A stretch of DNA of 64,000 nt from a bacterium (GTDB lineage Bacteria > Auribacterota > JABMQX01): positions 1 through 64,000 of the forward strand of contig JAUYEE010000115.1 of NCBI GenBank assembly GCA_030691545.1, given 5' to 3'. Of this stretch, positions 1 through 9,675 are shown piece after piece (the stretch's first letter is position 1; each line of letters begins with the position of its first letter). Below the pieces are notes generated by a model, which worked only from the letters and a program-made list of their open reading frames with translations, did no database searches and was not told the origin of the DNA. A program made the translations under genes and the position numbers.

Positions 1-690
1 CCGGAATCTCTCCGCCTCGGCCCCGTCTAAAGTAACGCAAGGCTCAAGTTCGGACAGAAGAGTCTCGACCTTCGCATGCGGCCGCTTCTTCAGCTGACGG
101 ATCACCGACTCTGCCGAAAAGCGGTCCGGTTTCTTTTCCAAACATGAGGATGAAGGCACTGAAAGCCCGGCAGCTTGCAACAACTCAATCAAGTGTTTCT
201 TGGTCTGCCCATTCCGTGAAGCGGCTGCACACGCGACCGAGATTGCATCGTTCCACAACAGGCGTTTTGTGCCGATGAGCCCGGCCGTCAGGAAAATGGT
301 CGCAGGCACCCCCATCTCCGCCAAAATCGGAAACGCATGGGCGTAGTTGTCCATGTATCCATCATCGAAGGTAAGGGCGCACGCGGGCTTCGGCAGACAT
401 TTTCCTGGCTTGTCTCGAGCCAACAGGTCTCCAATGGCAACCACATCATAGTGTCTGCGAAGGAAAACAAGAATGTCGCGAAAGACCGTGCTCGTCACAT
501 ACATTCGAGGGTCAAGGCAAGGGACAATCTCACCATCTTCCACGACCCTATGGAGCGCAAGAATGAAGGCGCGGGAGCGGGATAAAAAAAGCCTTTCAAG
601 CCGAAAGATGCCGAGATACCGCAGCATGTTTGCCAGCAGAAACTTGAAGTGGTTCTTCCAGGGGTTTCGCGGACGACGCGCCATCGTCAT
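1..690 (-). CDS. polysaccharide deacetylase (NodB-type), 3' end truncated by window start
   Basis: Manual reverse translation from ATG at 690: MTMARRPRNPWKNHFKFLLANMLRYLGIF...ALHRVVEDGE...CALTFDDGYMDNYAHAFPILAEMGVPATIFLTAGLIGTKRLLWNDAISVA. Contains the TFDDG motif. Open to position 1, so it is absent from the ORF track. Confidence 0.88.
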   Translation of the reverse strand, partial: MTMARRPRNPWKNHFKFLLANMLRYLGIFRLERLFLSRSRAFILALHRVVEDGEIVPCLDPRMYVTSTVFRDILVFLRRHYDVVAIGDLLARDKPGKCLPKPACALTFDDGYMDNYAHAFPILAEMGVPATIFLTAGLIGTKRLLWNDAISVACAAASRNGQTKKHLIELLQAAGLSVPSSSCLEKKPDRFSAESVIRQLKKRPHAKVETLLSELEPCVTLDGAEAERFR

Positions 691-968
691 ACCTCCCCCT
701 CCGGCGACCGCGGCAAAAAGCACCTCCCGCGCCCGAAGTGATCTTCCTTTAACCGGGCGATAACAGTTCTTCCAGAGGAGTAACCTTCCACCGAGTGTAG
801 TTCCACGGCTTGGAGGTTCGGTCGCCGGTGATCGCAAAAAGATGGGACAGTCCGCATATAGGTAAAGCATTGCCACGGGCACAATCGGAGGTTATCCCGC
901 TTGGAACGGTTTCGAGCGGCAGCGAAGCAAACTGCATCCCGCCCCTGTGAAGCTTGCTTCTTTGTTCT

Positions 969-2237
969 TCACGCAGGCAAGAACCCCTGTGCAGCCTCGC
1001 GGTTTTCTTCAACCTTTTTGGGTTGCTCAGCTTTTTTCCTTTGCAGGACGAAATCTCTTGCTAACACTGCCATGGCTGCCGCCCAAAGCCAATTGTAGCG
1101 GTCGAGATTATGGCTTGCCCATCCCTCAAAAAGAAGGAGGACAAGCGTCATAATAATGGCCCAAGAGATCCAGGCGACCGGCGAGGCACGGGGGACATTT
1201 CCCCGCCGGACTTCCCTCGTGACAAAGATCGCGTTCTTGAACGTGATGGTCACCAGAACAAAGAAGGCAATTGTCCCCACAATGCCGAGTTGCCCCAACA
1301 ACTCGCCGTACAGATTGTGGGCATCCATTCGCGGTTCCCCCAGTTGTTCCTGCGAATATGCGGCGAAACAGCCCATCCCCACTCCGAAGATAGGGCGCTG
1401 GACAAACATCCGCAGACCGGTCGAGAAACCCGTTCCGCGGATTCGATCTTCCGCGGAGTGTTTTTCCCCCTCGTTCATGTGCTCTCCGGTGATGGTGCGG
1501 AAGCGCGCTTGCTTCTCCGAAGGAACCAGGCACCACGCAAGGATTAGCATGCCTACGGCAAGGAATCCCGCAAGAAATTTCCGCTTGCCGGGCAAGGAGC
1601 CAACATAGAGGAGGCACGCAAGAAGGTAGGTGAGAAGCCCGGATCTGGATCCTGTCAAAACCGTGCAGGCCAGACCCAATGCGGCATAGCCAAAGACCGC
1701 AAGCCGAACGCGAAACCCGGGCTTACTTCTCAGAATCCCGAAAGCAAAGGGCAAAGAGTAAGCGATGCTGGCGGCGAACGAATTGGGTCCACCGTACATG
1801 GTGTCAAACCCCGTCAATCGCCATATCCCGCCGCTCCATGATCCCCGTCCAAAGAACAAGTACTCCCGCAGGGACAAGAGTTGGTAGAGCGCCATGGTGG
1901 CAATATAAACGATGACAAAACCCCGAAGCTCCGACTCGTTCTTCAGGGTCGCAAGGATAACGATGTAGAAGACGACCAAAGTGCAGTGCTTGTAAAACGC
2001 TGTCCAGGCGAACGCGAAATTGTAGGAGAAAGCCAGTGAAAGCCCCATAGCCCCAAGGAGCGCGAAAACAGCGTTCGTCTGGCGTGAGCGAATGCTCCTC
2101 TTGCGGCGGTAAACCGCCAAGGCCGAGAGCATGAACAGCCCGTACATTTTCTCCAAGCGAATCGCACCGAGAATGTCCCAGTTGTCAAAGGGCCGTATGA
2201 TGAAGAGGAACAGATATCCGTAAATTATGTAGAGCAT
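969..2237 (-). CDS. O-antigen ligase / polymerase-like multi-pass membrane protein
   Basis: 422 aa, many TM segments. LTGSRSGLLTYL and ...DAHNLYGELLGQLGIVGTIAFF are typical of the Wzy_C/O-antigen ligase family. Confidence 0.85.
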   Translation of the reverse strand: MLYIIYGYLFLFIIRPFDNWDILGAIRLEKMYGLFMLSALAVYRRKRSIRSRQTNAVFALLGAMGLSLAFSYNFAFAWTAFYKHCTLVVFYIVILATLKNESELRGFVIVYIATMALYQLLSLREYLFFGRGSWSGGIWRLTGFDTMYGGPNSFAASIAYSLPFAFGILRSKPGFRVRLAVFGYAALGLACTVLTGSRSGLLTYLLACLLYVGSLPGKRKFLAGFLAVGMLILAWCLVPSEKQARFRTITGEHMNEGEKHSAEDRIRGTGFSTGLRMFVQRPIFGVGMGCFAAYSQEQLGEPRMDAHNLYGELLGQLGIVGTIAFFVLVTITFKNAIFVTREVRRGNVPRASPVAWISWAIIMTLVLLLFEGWASHNLDRYNWLWAAAMAVLARDFVLQRKKAEQPKKVEENREAAQGFLPA

Positions 2238-2438
2238 CGTGATGTTGGTTGCCCAACGCGAAATTCGTCGTGTGTCTCAGTAGCTTCCCGACCGCGCCGA
2301 TCTTCTGTCGTCCAACAAACTTCGGCTAATACACCTTCGGTTTTCCTTCTCGCTAAGTCCAGGGTCTTGTACAAGCGAACACCCATTACTGCGACACTCG
2401 ACTTTCTCGATTAAAGCCACTCACATCAGGTTTGTTTT

Positions 2439-3143
2439 TCACAGGGTCTTCTGCGCGACGAGGGTCACCGTGGCGATTCGGTTTATGCCCGCAAGCCGGT
2501 AGACACGACGCAATGCCTTCTCTTGGGCGTGCATGTTGACCACCCGCAACCCCAGGGTGCCACTCACCATTCGCCTAAGTTGATATGTGGTCAGGTAGGA
2601 AACGACGGGGGCACCCAGACTGAAATCTGTCTTCAATGGATCAATCCGCTCTGCCGAGATATGGGAAAACAGCTTTTTAAGGTAGAAAGCGTATCCGGCT
2701 ACAAATGATGGATGGACAATTTCCTCAACAACGAACAAGTATCCGCCCTGCTGCAGCAAACATGTCGCGTTGGTTAGCGCTGCCTGGGCTCTTCTCCATG
2801 ATTCAACCCTCGTCCTTCCAATGAGATGGTGAAGCACAAACGCCAGAACAGCAAACCGAAAGCGCGGTCCGAAGGACGCGACGAGTGCATCATCGAGAAT
2901 GCTGCCCGGGATCAATGTAAAGTCTCCCTTGTTCCTGGCCTCAACAAGCGAATTCAGCGACGGGTCAATTCCGAACAGGTTTCTGATTCGTGTTTGACCT
3001 GAAATGAGTTGGAGCGTCTGCCCGGTTCCACAGCCAATATCCACAAGGCTGTCCTCCTCTTTGGCAAGAGTGTTGAGTAAACTCACCATGTGAGAATAGA
3101 AGCCCTCATAATAGCAGGGCGTTTTGGCATCAAAATAGGACAC
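2439..3143 (-). CDS. class I SAM-dependent methyltransferase
   Basis: LVDIGCGTGQTLQLI motif I followed by FGIDPS. Confidence 0.88.
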   Translation of the reverse strand: MSYFDAKTPCYYEGFYSHMVSLLNTLAKEEDSLVDIGCGTGQTLQLISGQTRIRNLFGIDPSLNSLVEARNKGDFTLIPGSILDDALVASFGPRFRFAVLAFVLHHLIGRTRVESWRRAQAALTNATCLLQQGGYLFVVEEIVHPSFVAGYAFYLKKLFSHISAERIDPLKTDFSLGAPVVSYLTTYQLRRMVSGTLGLRVVNMHAQEKALRRVYRLAGINRIATVTLVAQKTL

Positions 3144-3504
3144 GGTGTGCGTGTCGTCGAGCGCTTCAGCGGGTCAGCGGGTCATTCTTGCCATTTCATC
3201 TGAGGAGGTGATGGTGTTGACGAAGCTCGATTCCGGACCGTGCTCGTCATCTCAATTCCCCATTGAGCGTGGGTTCCGAACGAAGAGGTTCCCATCTGAT
3301 AGAAGGTTACGCAGGCGGGCATCACTTCTCAGGCGGTGCGGCTCCCGAGGGATACTACCCTCCATTCGGACTGCCAGATCCGTACGCCTCGGCGGCGAGC
3401 GCTTCGAGCGAGAGAATCATTTGGTCGATCCACATCGGATTTCCCGGAATCTCCCTGCCGCTCTTCCAAGACGTGAAAGCTGTCCGGGAGCGAATCCCAC
3501 CCGA

Positions 3505-6498
3505 CTAATCAATATGAATTGGTTTCCCCGGAGGGCCTGGGAGGGGCGGCGGGGTGCCGACCGTGTAGCCTATCACCAGACGTGGTCGCTGGGCCGCGTC
3601 TGCATATTCAGAAGGTCTGAAAGAGCGATAGGCGTCGGCGGCCACACTGGAATCCGAGTTGAGGAGCAGGCCTCGGTTGGTGGCAGGGTTCGCAACCCAC
3701 TCCGCCACCATGTTCGTGACGGTCCATTCCTTGTATCCGAACGTCCGATCCACGGCAACCGTGTCTTCAGCCGGAGCGATGTCGGACTGGGCCAGAGGGA
3801 TGTTGTCGTACAAGCCCTGGTGGGGTGTCCACGTGTTGACCCCATCGTACGTGTACCCGGTCGCCGCGCTGATCACAGGGTTCACATTGATGACCTTGTG
3901 GGCGCTCACGTCATAGGTGGCGTCGGTACTCGCATCGTACATGTACAGCTGCAGCTTCGCGGAAATGACCGTGGCGTTCTGAGGAATGGCGGAAAGATTG
4001 AATTTCATGAGTATCGCGTTCGCGGCACTGTTGGCGGGCCACGTGTACGTGTTAAGCGCCGTGTCCTCCGCAGCGTAGTTCGCGGCATCTATGTTGATAT
4101 AGGTGTCCTCGACGGTGCCCGGGTGGTCGGATGCCGAACCGTCGCCCCATTCTTCGGTTACCGCGCCTTCGGACTGAGTCTTGAAGGAATAGGCGACCTC
4201 GGCCATAACGTTCGGCGGATTGTGCAGGTCGCGGGCATTCACAGTCACGGTCACAACGCTATCGTACCCAAAGGGTGAAGGAGGATCGCATGTGACGGCA
4301 TAGTCCGAAGGGGCGCCCGTGATCTGCGGCGTCACGGTCACACCGTTGACTTTCACTTGGATCGAGGCAATATCAACACCGTCTCCGGAGTCCAGGACAT
4401 GGAAAACGACGTTGGAGTCAACGAGCACATTCTGTTCGTCCGCGCCTGGGGATTGTCCCGTGACCGTGGGTGCAGCAATGTCGCCCAACTCGGTCTTGAA
4501 CGAATAGGACACCTGGCTCATCACGTTCGGCGGAGTGTGGAGGTCGCGGGCATTGACCGTGACGGTCACGGTTGCGTTGTAGGCAAAAGGCGAGGCCGGG
4601 GCATACGTAACCGTATAGTCCGAGGATGTGCCTGTAATCTGAGGCGTGACAGCCGCCCCGTTCACGGTCAAGGCAATTGATGCTTTCTCAACTCCATCTC
4701 CGGAATCCTGGACGTGCAGGACCACGCTGGTGTTCACAGGCACGTTCTGCGCGTTAGGTGCAGGGGATTGTCCTGTCACGACAGGTGCAGCAGTGTCTCC
4801 CGCAGTGGTTTTGAACGAATAAGACACCAGGCTCATCACGTTCGGCGGAGTATGGAGGTCACGGGCATTGACCGTGACGGTCACGGTTGCGTTGTAGGCA
4901 AAAGGCGAGGCCGGGGCATACGTAACCGTATAGTCCGAAGATGTGCCTGTAATCTGAGGCGTGACAGCCGCCCCGTTCACGGTCATCGCAATGGATGTTC
5001 TCTCAACTCCATCTCCGGAATCCTGGACGTGTAGAACCACGCTGGAATTCACAGGCACGTTTTGCGCGTTAGGCGCGGGAGACTGTCCCGTGACGAAGGG
5101 TGGAGCAGTGTCTCCCGCAACGGTCTTAAACGAATAAGCCACCTCAGTCATGACGTTCGGCGGGCTGTGGAGGTCGCGGGCATTCACCGCCACGGTGACG
5201 GTGCTGTTGTATGCAAATGGCGACGCCGGCGTGTAGGTAACCGTATAGTCCGAGGGTGTGCCGGTGATCTGCGGCGTTACAGCGGCGCCATTTACCTTCA
5301 CCGCGATGGAAGAGACATCAACTCCATCGCCGGAGTCCTGGACATGAAGCACGACGTTCGAGTTCACGGGGACATTCTGCGCGTCCGGTGCGGGAGATTG
5401 CCCACTCACGAAGGGCGGGGTCAAATCGGCTATTGGAGCCTCGCCGAACATTATAGGATAGCCTTGGGTGTTGACGTTGCCGTTGGCGTCAATGACGTAG
5501 AGGTATGCCGTCTTGCCATTCTCGAAGCTCCCCTGGTTCGCCGTCACAGTAATGGACGTGTCGGACCATGCCGTCGGTATCTGAATTTCACGGTGTGTGC
5601 ATTGCTCCCAAGTTGACTTATCGCCGATTTCAACTCTTGCTTGAGTTGTGTCCAAGTAAACATCATCCAATTCGACGTAACCCGCACTGCCATATCTTAT
5701 CCAATACCCCAATGCGATATAGGTTGGGTAGCCATAGTCCCCCCATTGCGCACCTATTCCATTTGGAAAGGCACCTGGCGATGTATAGTTTTTTAGTTGT
5801 ACGGCATTTTCCCAGAACTTGAATCGCTGTCCTGGGTCATCTCCCATTCTGTACCAGAATTCCTTGCGACTCCAAATATAATTCTGATAACTCCCACAAT
5901 CCCAGTCTATGCCTGATAGAGTTAGATTGGGACAAAAATGCGCTTTCAGGTTCCCCTGTCCAGGTGACCAATTGGCATCGAAATCCATTCCCGGACGTTC
6001 GCCACTATCCGTATCAGTCCGAATTTGTTTGTAGTTTTGTGGGTCGCCCACGGCGGTTATGTTTAACCTGACCCAGTAACTGACGTATGCTTCTCGCCAG
6101 TCAGGTTCCCGCCAAAGCCGCATCGAACACTCTTGGATGGGGTCATTGAAATTGTGGTAAGATGAAAGCAAGGAACCTGTCCGTTGATTCAGCGTTGTAT
6201 ATCGTGGTTGCCATGACGCCTGACCGCCACCCGTATTATCGGGACTACAATCCCACCCATTTTCAATCTTGTTGCCATTGGCGCCATTGTCGAAGTTATC
6301 GAATTTCGCCGCGAGGGTGCTCGCATCGCCTGGTGAATTATCCCCATGTGTGCCAAAATTCGACCCCATAATGGACACAGACCCCTTGTGTCGCCACGCC
6401 CCGCTGGTTGACTGGATTGTGGGAGCCGCCAAGGCGGCGTCCGCCAATAGTGAGAACGCAACGTGCAAAATTGCCCCGTACCAAATCGTCTTCCTCAT
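3505..6498 (-). CDS. secreted protein with four 105-aa Ig-like (Big_5-like) repeats and C-terminal DNRLRE-like domain
   Basis: ORF 3505..6753; probable start is M86 (MRKTIWYGAILHVAFSLLADAALA, signal peptide). Repeats GQSPAPNAQNVPVN..VVLHVQDSGDGV...YSFKT x4; C-term DTYINIDAANYAAEDTALNTYTW...RGLLLNSDSS...RPRLVIGY. Confidence 0.85.
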   Translation of the reverse strand: MRKTIWYGAILHVAFSLLADAALAAPTIQSTSGAWRHKGSVSIMGSNFGTHGDNSPGDASTLAAKFDNFDNGANGNKIENGWDCSPDNTGGGQASWQPRYTTLNQRTGSLLSSYHNFNDPIQECSMRLWREPDWREAYVSYWVRLNITAVGDPQNYKQIRTDTDSGERPGMDFDANWSPGQGNLKAHFCPNLTLSGIDWDCGSYQNYIWSRKEFWYRMGDDPGQRFKFWENAVQLKNYTSPGAFPNGIGAQWGDYGYPTYIALGYWIRYGSAGYVELDDVYLDTTQARVEIGDKSTWEQCTHREIQIPTAWSDTSITVTANQGSFENGKTAYLYVIDANGNVNTQGYPIMFGEAPIADLTPPFVSGQSPAPDAQNVPVNSNVVLHVQDSGDGVDVSSIAVKVNGAAVTPQITGTPSDYTVTYTPASPFAYNSTVTVAVNARDLHSPPNVMTEVAYSFKTVAGDTAPPFVTGQSPAPNAQNVPVNSSVVLHVQDSGDGVERTSIAMTVNGAAVTPQITGTSSDYTVTYAPASPFAYNATVTVTVNARDLHTPPNVMSLVSYSFKTTAGDTAAPVVTGQSPAPNAQNVPVNTSVVLHVQDSGDGVEKASIALTVNGAAVTPQITGTSSDYTVTYAPASPFAYNATVTVTVNARDLHTPPNVMSQVSYSFKTELGDIAAPTVTGQSPGADEQNVLVDSNVVFHVLDSGDGVDIASIQVKVNGVTVTPQITGAPSDYAVTCDPPSPFGYDSVVTVTVNARDLHNPPNVMAEVAYSFKTQSEGAVTEEWGDGSASDHPGTVEDTYINIDAANYAAEDTALNTYTWPANSAANAILMKFNLSAIPQNATVISAKLQLYMYDASTDATYDVSAHKVINVNPVISAATGYTYDGVNTWTPHQGLYDNIPLAQSDIAPAEDTVAVDRTFGYKEWTVTNMVAEWVANPATNRGLLLNSDSSVAADAYRSFRPSEYADAAQRPRLVIGYTVGTPPPLPGPPGKPIHID
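4170..5430 (-). repeat. four tandem 315-bp coding repeats (Ig-like domains)
   Basis: Same-strand match spacing of 315 bp, e.g. gacggtcacggttgcgttgtaggcaaaaggcgaggccggggcatacgtaaccgtatagtccga at 4561 and 4876. The middle two units are near-identical at DNA level. Confidence 0.9.
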
Positions 6499-6781
6499 AC
6501 GACTGTGCCTCATTTTGTCCATCTCTTTGATGTTGTTCGTAAGGCGGAATTTGAAGGAGATTCTTTTATCTCCGAGCGAGAGTGTCCGGTAACGCCTTTG
6601 TCCGGTGACTCGGTGTGCTGGAAGTGCAAATTCTATGCCACCCGCGGAGGTCACAATCCGCGAATCATGGCAGCCAGTTCGGTGAAGCTCAGACACCAGC
6701 AGTGTCCGCCTTGCTTCGCCGGAGCCATGTTCAGGCAAGTCGGTTACGGCCATCCTTTCAGCCTGAGCGGCTGCCGTTGCC

Positions 6782-8620
6782 TCACCGCAGCATGAGGTCC
6801 ATTGCGTACATCCTCAGGAGTTGGTCAGCCAGGCATTCAGGGGTGGCTTTCGTTCTGAAATTCACAACATCAGCGATACATTTTTGAATGGCTGTCTTAT
6901 CCACTAACTCAAGGCCGACGTCGTCCAGCAAACGATTCAACGCAACGCCGTCGCGGAGGTGGGCGAAATTCATCCAGTCTGTGTGCGGAGTGTTCGCTCG
7001 GCCCCCGGACCTCAAGAAGGCTTTGGACCTTACACGCTCAATGCCCCACCGCAGAAGACGACTCGCTTCTTGAACGGCGATCGGGAAACTCGCTGGTACG
7101 AGGACGGCGGCTGTCGGGTGCCTCAGCAATCGCGGCGCGAAGGTCTTGAGCAATCTCCGATTCAGCTTGTTGTGAATCTTGTCCCTCATGGGGAGCTGGC
7201 TGGCAAGCATCATGAAGTCCCTGTCGGCGAACGGAATGGCGATATCCACCATGGTGCGGGAGGTGCATATCTGCCCTCCCCACCATTGGGCGGCGGTGTG
7301 CTCAGACACATACGCCTCCAGAAGCTGATCGGCTGTCGAAATTCCACGCCTTTCATAGCGCTTCAGTTCGGCATCAATATCGCTCTCGATAGCCTCACTC
7401 AAATTACCGGCGGCACGCCAGAAATCTTCCCTTATGTACCACGGCTTCCTCTCGAAGCCGCGCTTTATGGCCCCCACCACCTTGCCAAGATCCACCCCAT
7501 AGGATGACCCATCAATCGCCGTCGGAAGGACAAGGCTCGATGCAAGATACTTCATCTTCCCCCATGCACTCTCTGCCGAGCCCACGCCGAAATGTCCGCC
7601 AAACACCTCCCCCAGTACACCCGCAGACACACAGGTAACTCCTTCTGCGGCAAGACGTCTGGCGGCCCGATACCAGTAAGGATATACTGTCGTCTCGCAA
7701 CGCTGGAATATCGCTTTGAGCTCCTCGAGATCAGTCAAATGGTCCTCAATCGGTAGCCTCACGTGTGTGACGCCGATGGAACGGCAAATTGCCTCGGTGA
7801 GGCTCAGCTCGCGGCTCCTCAGGTCACCGTGAGTGAAGCACGCGATCCGGCCTCGGGAGACAACATCAAGAAGTCCGGCCAGAACAGTTCGCGAGTCCCA
7901 ACCAGCAGAGAACATGAGACCTTGAGCCTCCTCCCGATGGAAACACCGAAGGCAGGCTTCTCTAAACGTGCGCCAGACTTCCTTAATGTCCAATTTGCAG
8001 GCTCGGGCGCCAACCGTGCGGCTCCAGTAACGGCTTTTCTCCCGGAATGAGGCCGAGCCATCCCTCAAAGAATAAACAAGCACCTGGCCCGGGAGAAGCC
8101 TATGGATGTTCCAAAAGGGTGTCCGATCGCCGATGAAGTACTCGCTTAGCATGTATTCGACCACTCCCACGTAGTCGGGAGGACGACAAGTCACCGTGGC
8201 GAGCGGCTTGCAGAGGCTGGAGAAGAGAATGCCACCATCCAGTAGAGTGTAATAAAGTGGAAAGACGCCCGCCCAGTCCGTCGAGAGAAAGAGCCGGGAT
8301 CCTCCCTCATCCAGAAGGGCAACATTCCCTTTGCACAGAGATGTCGTCTCGAGGTCCTGGTCTCGCACTCGGAAGAGGCATGGGCCGTTCTGTTCAGCGA
8401 ATCGCTTGGCATGGCGATAGATGCCGCTCTCTCCATCAACGACGAAGTGAACGCTCCCCGGGAGTTCGTACAGTGCCGTACGCCCCTGGAAAGCATGCCC
8501 CCCCATTGTACCGTTGCGAAATCGTTTCCATTGGCAGGAGCCCAACGAAGCAGAAAAACGCACCATCAAGGCTTCCTGATACCTGGCGTCGCAATTGAAT
8601 GCGCCAAACAACCCTGGCAT
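6782..8620 (-). CDS. asparagine synthase-like protein lacking Cys2
   Basis: 612 aa. N-terminal class-II GATase-like fold sequence starts MPGLFGAFN (no Cys2); synthase PP-loop LMFSAGWDSRTVLAGLL. Confidence 0.85.
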   Translation of the reverse strand: MPGLFGAFNCDARYQEALMVRFSASLGSCQWKRFRNGTMGGHAFQGRTALYELPGSVHFVVDGESGIYRHAKRFAEQNGPCLFRVRDQDLETTSLCKGNVALLDEGGSRLFLSTDWAGVFPLYYTLLDGGILFSSLCKPLATVTCRPPDYVGVVEYMLSEYFIGDRTPFWNIHRLLPGQVLVYSLRDGSASFREKSRYWSRTVGARACKLDIKEVWRTFREACLRCFHREEAQGLMFSAGWDSRTVLAGLLDVVSRGRIACFTHGDLRSRELSLTEAICRSIGVTHVRLPIEDHLTDLEELKAIFQRCETTVYPYWYRAARRLAAEGVTCVSAGVLGEVFGGHFGVGSAESAWGKMKYLASSLVLPTAIDGSSYGVDLGKVVGAIKRGFERKPWYIREDFWRAAGNLSEAIESDIDAELKRYERRGISTADQLLEAYVSEHTAAQWWGGQICTSRTMVDIAIPFADRDFMMLASQLPMRDKIHNKLNRRLLKTFAPRLLRHPTAAVLVPASFPIAVQEASRLLRWGIERVRSKAFLRSGGRANTPHTDWMNFAHLRDGVALNRLLDDVGLELVDKTAIQKCIADVVNFRTKATPECLADQLLRMYAMDLMLR

Positions 8621-8685
8621 GGAACTCCCTCCATAATTCCCGAGTCACACGGGTCTACTTGAGGCAGACGCTCATCTCCGCACGT

Positions 8686-9675
8686 CTACGCACGCCAAAG
8701 CACGGCCGTAAGGTCTCTAAACCGTGACGTCCACTCAACCTGTAGTCTCTTCCGGAGCTGCTGGCTCTTCAAAAGGAGAGCCCGCCTGTTGCCGATTGCG
8801 GAACGGATCGCCTGTGCAAGATCCTCGCCATTGTTTCGGGTGTAAATGGGACCATCCCGGAAATATTCCCGAACACATCCTGTGTCCGAAAGAATCAGGG
8901 GTTTGCCGAGACTCACGGCTTCATACGCCCCGCAGAGAAGCAAATGCTCGTCTCGGGTGAGAGCTATTATGGCGTCAGACGCCCCCAGGAGCGATTGATA
9001 ATCTCTCTCGGGCAAAAACCCGGTGAAGACGACATTTTCAGGAACCCCATCCTTGACCCGGCTGAGGTAATCCCGAGGATTCCCCGTCACGTGCATTACG
9101 ATGGACTTGTCAAGAGAACGAGCCGCATCCAGAACTTCGTCCACTGGTTCGTCGTCGGAGAAAGAGCAGATGTACGTGATATTGTGTCTTCCGGCGAGGC
9201 GAGGCGGCTTGGATTGCCTGAACGGAAGCTCCGGAAGCCTGTCCTGCAAAACGAATCCTCGCCCGCCCCATTTCTGCACGATGCCTTTGAGAAACTCGTT
9301 GGTGACGATAGTCAAGTCTGCTTTCCGGACAGTATAGCGGCTGAGGTAATGGAATACCCTGTACCTCAGCTTCGGCGAATCCTGAGTCTCGAACTTGAAG
9401 TTTGAATGCCTGTCAACGATGACCTTGTAGCCGAGAAACGGTTTCAAGAAGCAGAGCAACGCGCTGAGAACCATGGAAGGGTTCTGCGCTATGACCCGAC
9501 GGGGCCGGATATGCAAGAGCACCGCGACAGTTTTCAAGGAAACGACGAGAACCTTGGCAACATAACTTCCATCGTACAAAAGGGTGAAGAGCGGAGCCCC
9601 AAGCGCGTTAGAAAGCTCTTTGGTTCTCCTGTGGTTCTCCCAGGTTATCCAGATCATTTCCTTCGGAGGGTACAT
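8686..9675 (-). CDS. glycosyltransferase family 4/1-like
   Basis: ORF 8686..9774; likely start MYPPKEMIWITWENHRRTKELSNALG (M34). C-term AYEAVSLGKPLILSDTGCVREYF donor-site motif. Confidence 0.8.
   Translation of the reverse strand: MYPPKEMIWITWENHRRTKELSNALGAPLFTLLYDGSYVAKVLVVSLKTVAVLLHIRPRRVIAQNPSMVLSALLCFLKPFLGYKVIVDRHSNFKFETQDSPKLRYRVFHYLSRYTVRKADLTIVTNEFLKGIVQKWGGRGFVLQDRLPELPFRQSKPPRLAGRHNITYICSFSDDEPVDEVLDAARSLDKSIVMHVTGNPRDYLSRVKDGVPENVVFTGFLPERDYQSLLGASDAIIALTRDEHLLLCGAYEAVSLGKPLILSDTGCVREYFRDGPIYTRNNGEDLAQAIRSAIGNRRALLLKSQQLRKRLQVEWTSRFRDLTAVLWRA

Noticed and set aside
691-968. Small minus-strand ORFs (687..884, 749..1012)
   Set aside because: No motif and no conserved-looking start; treated as intergenic.
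3144-3504. Possible small gene between the methyltransferase and the Ig-repeat protein (e.g. ORF 3263..3508 +)
   Set aside because: No recognisable motif or convincing ribosome-binding site; the opposite strand also lacks a convincing ORF.
4170-5430. Possible CRISPR-like array
   Set aside because: 315-bp in-frame coding repeats with no short direct repeats or unique spacers.
3145-5616. Plus-strand ORFs with repeated 'VRGCACNLRRDSRPVHG' peptides
   Set aside because: The periodicity comes only from the 315-bp coding repeats on the opposite strand.
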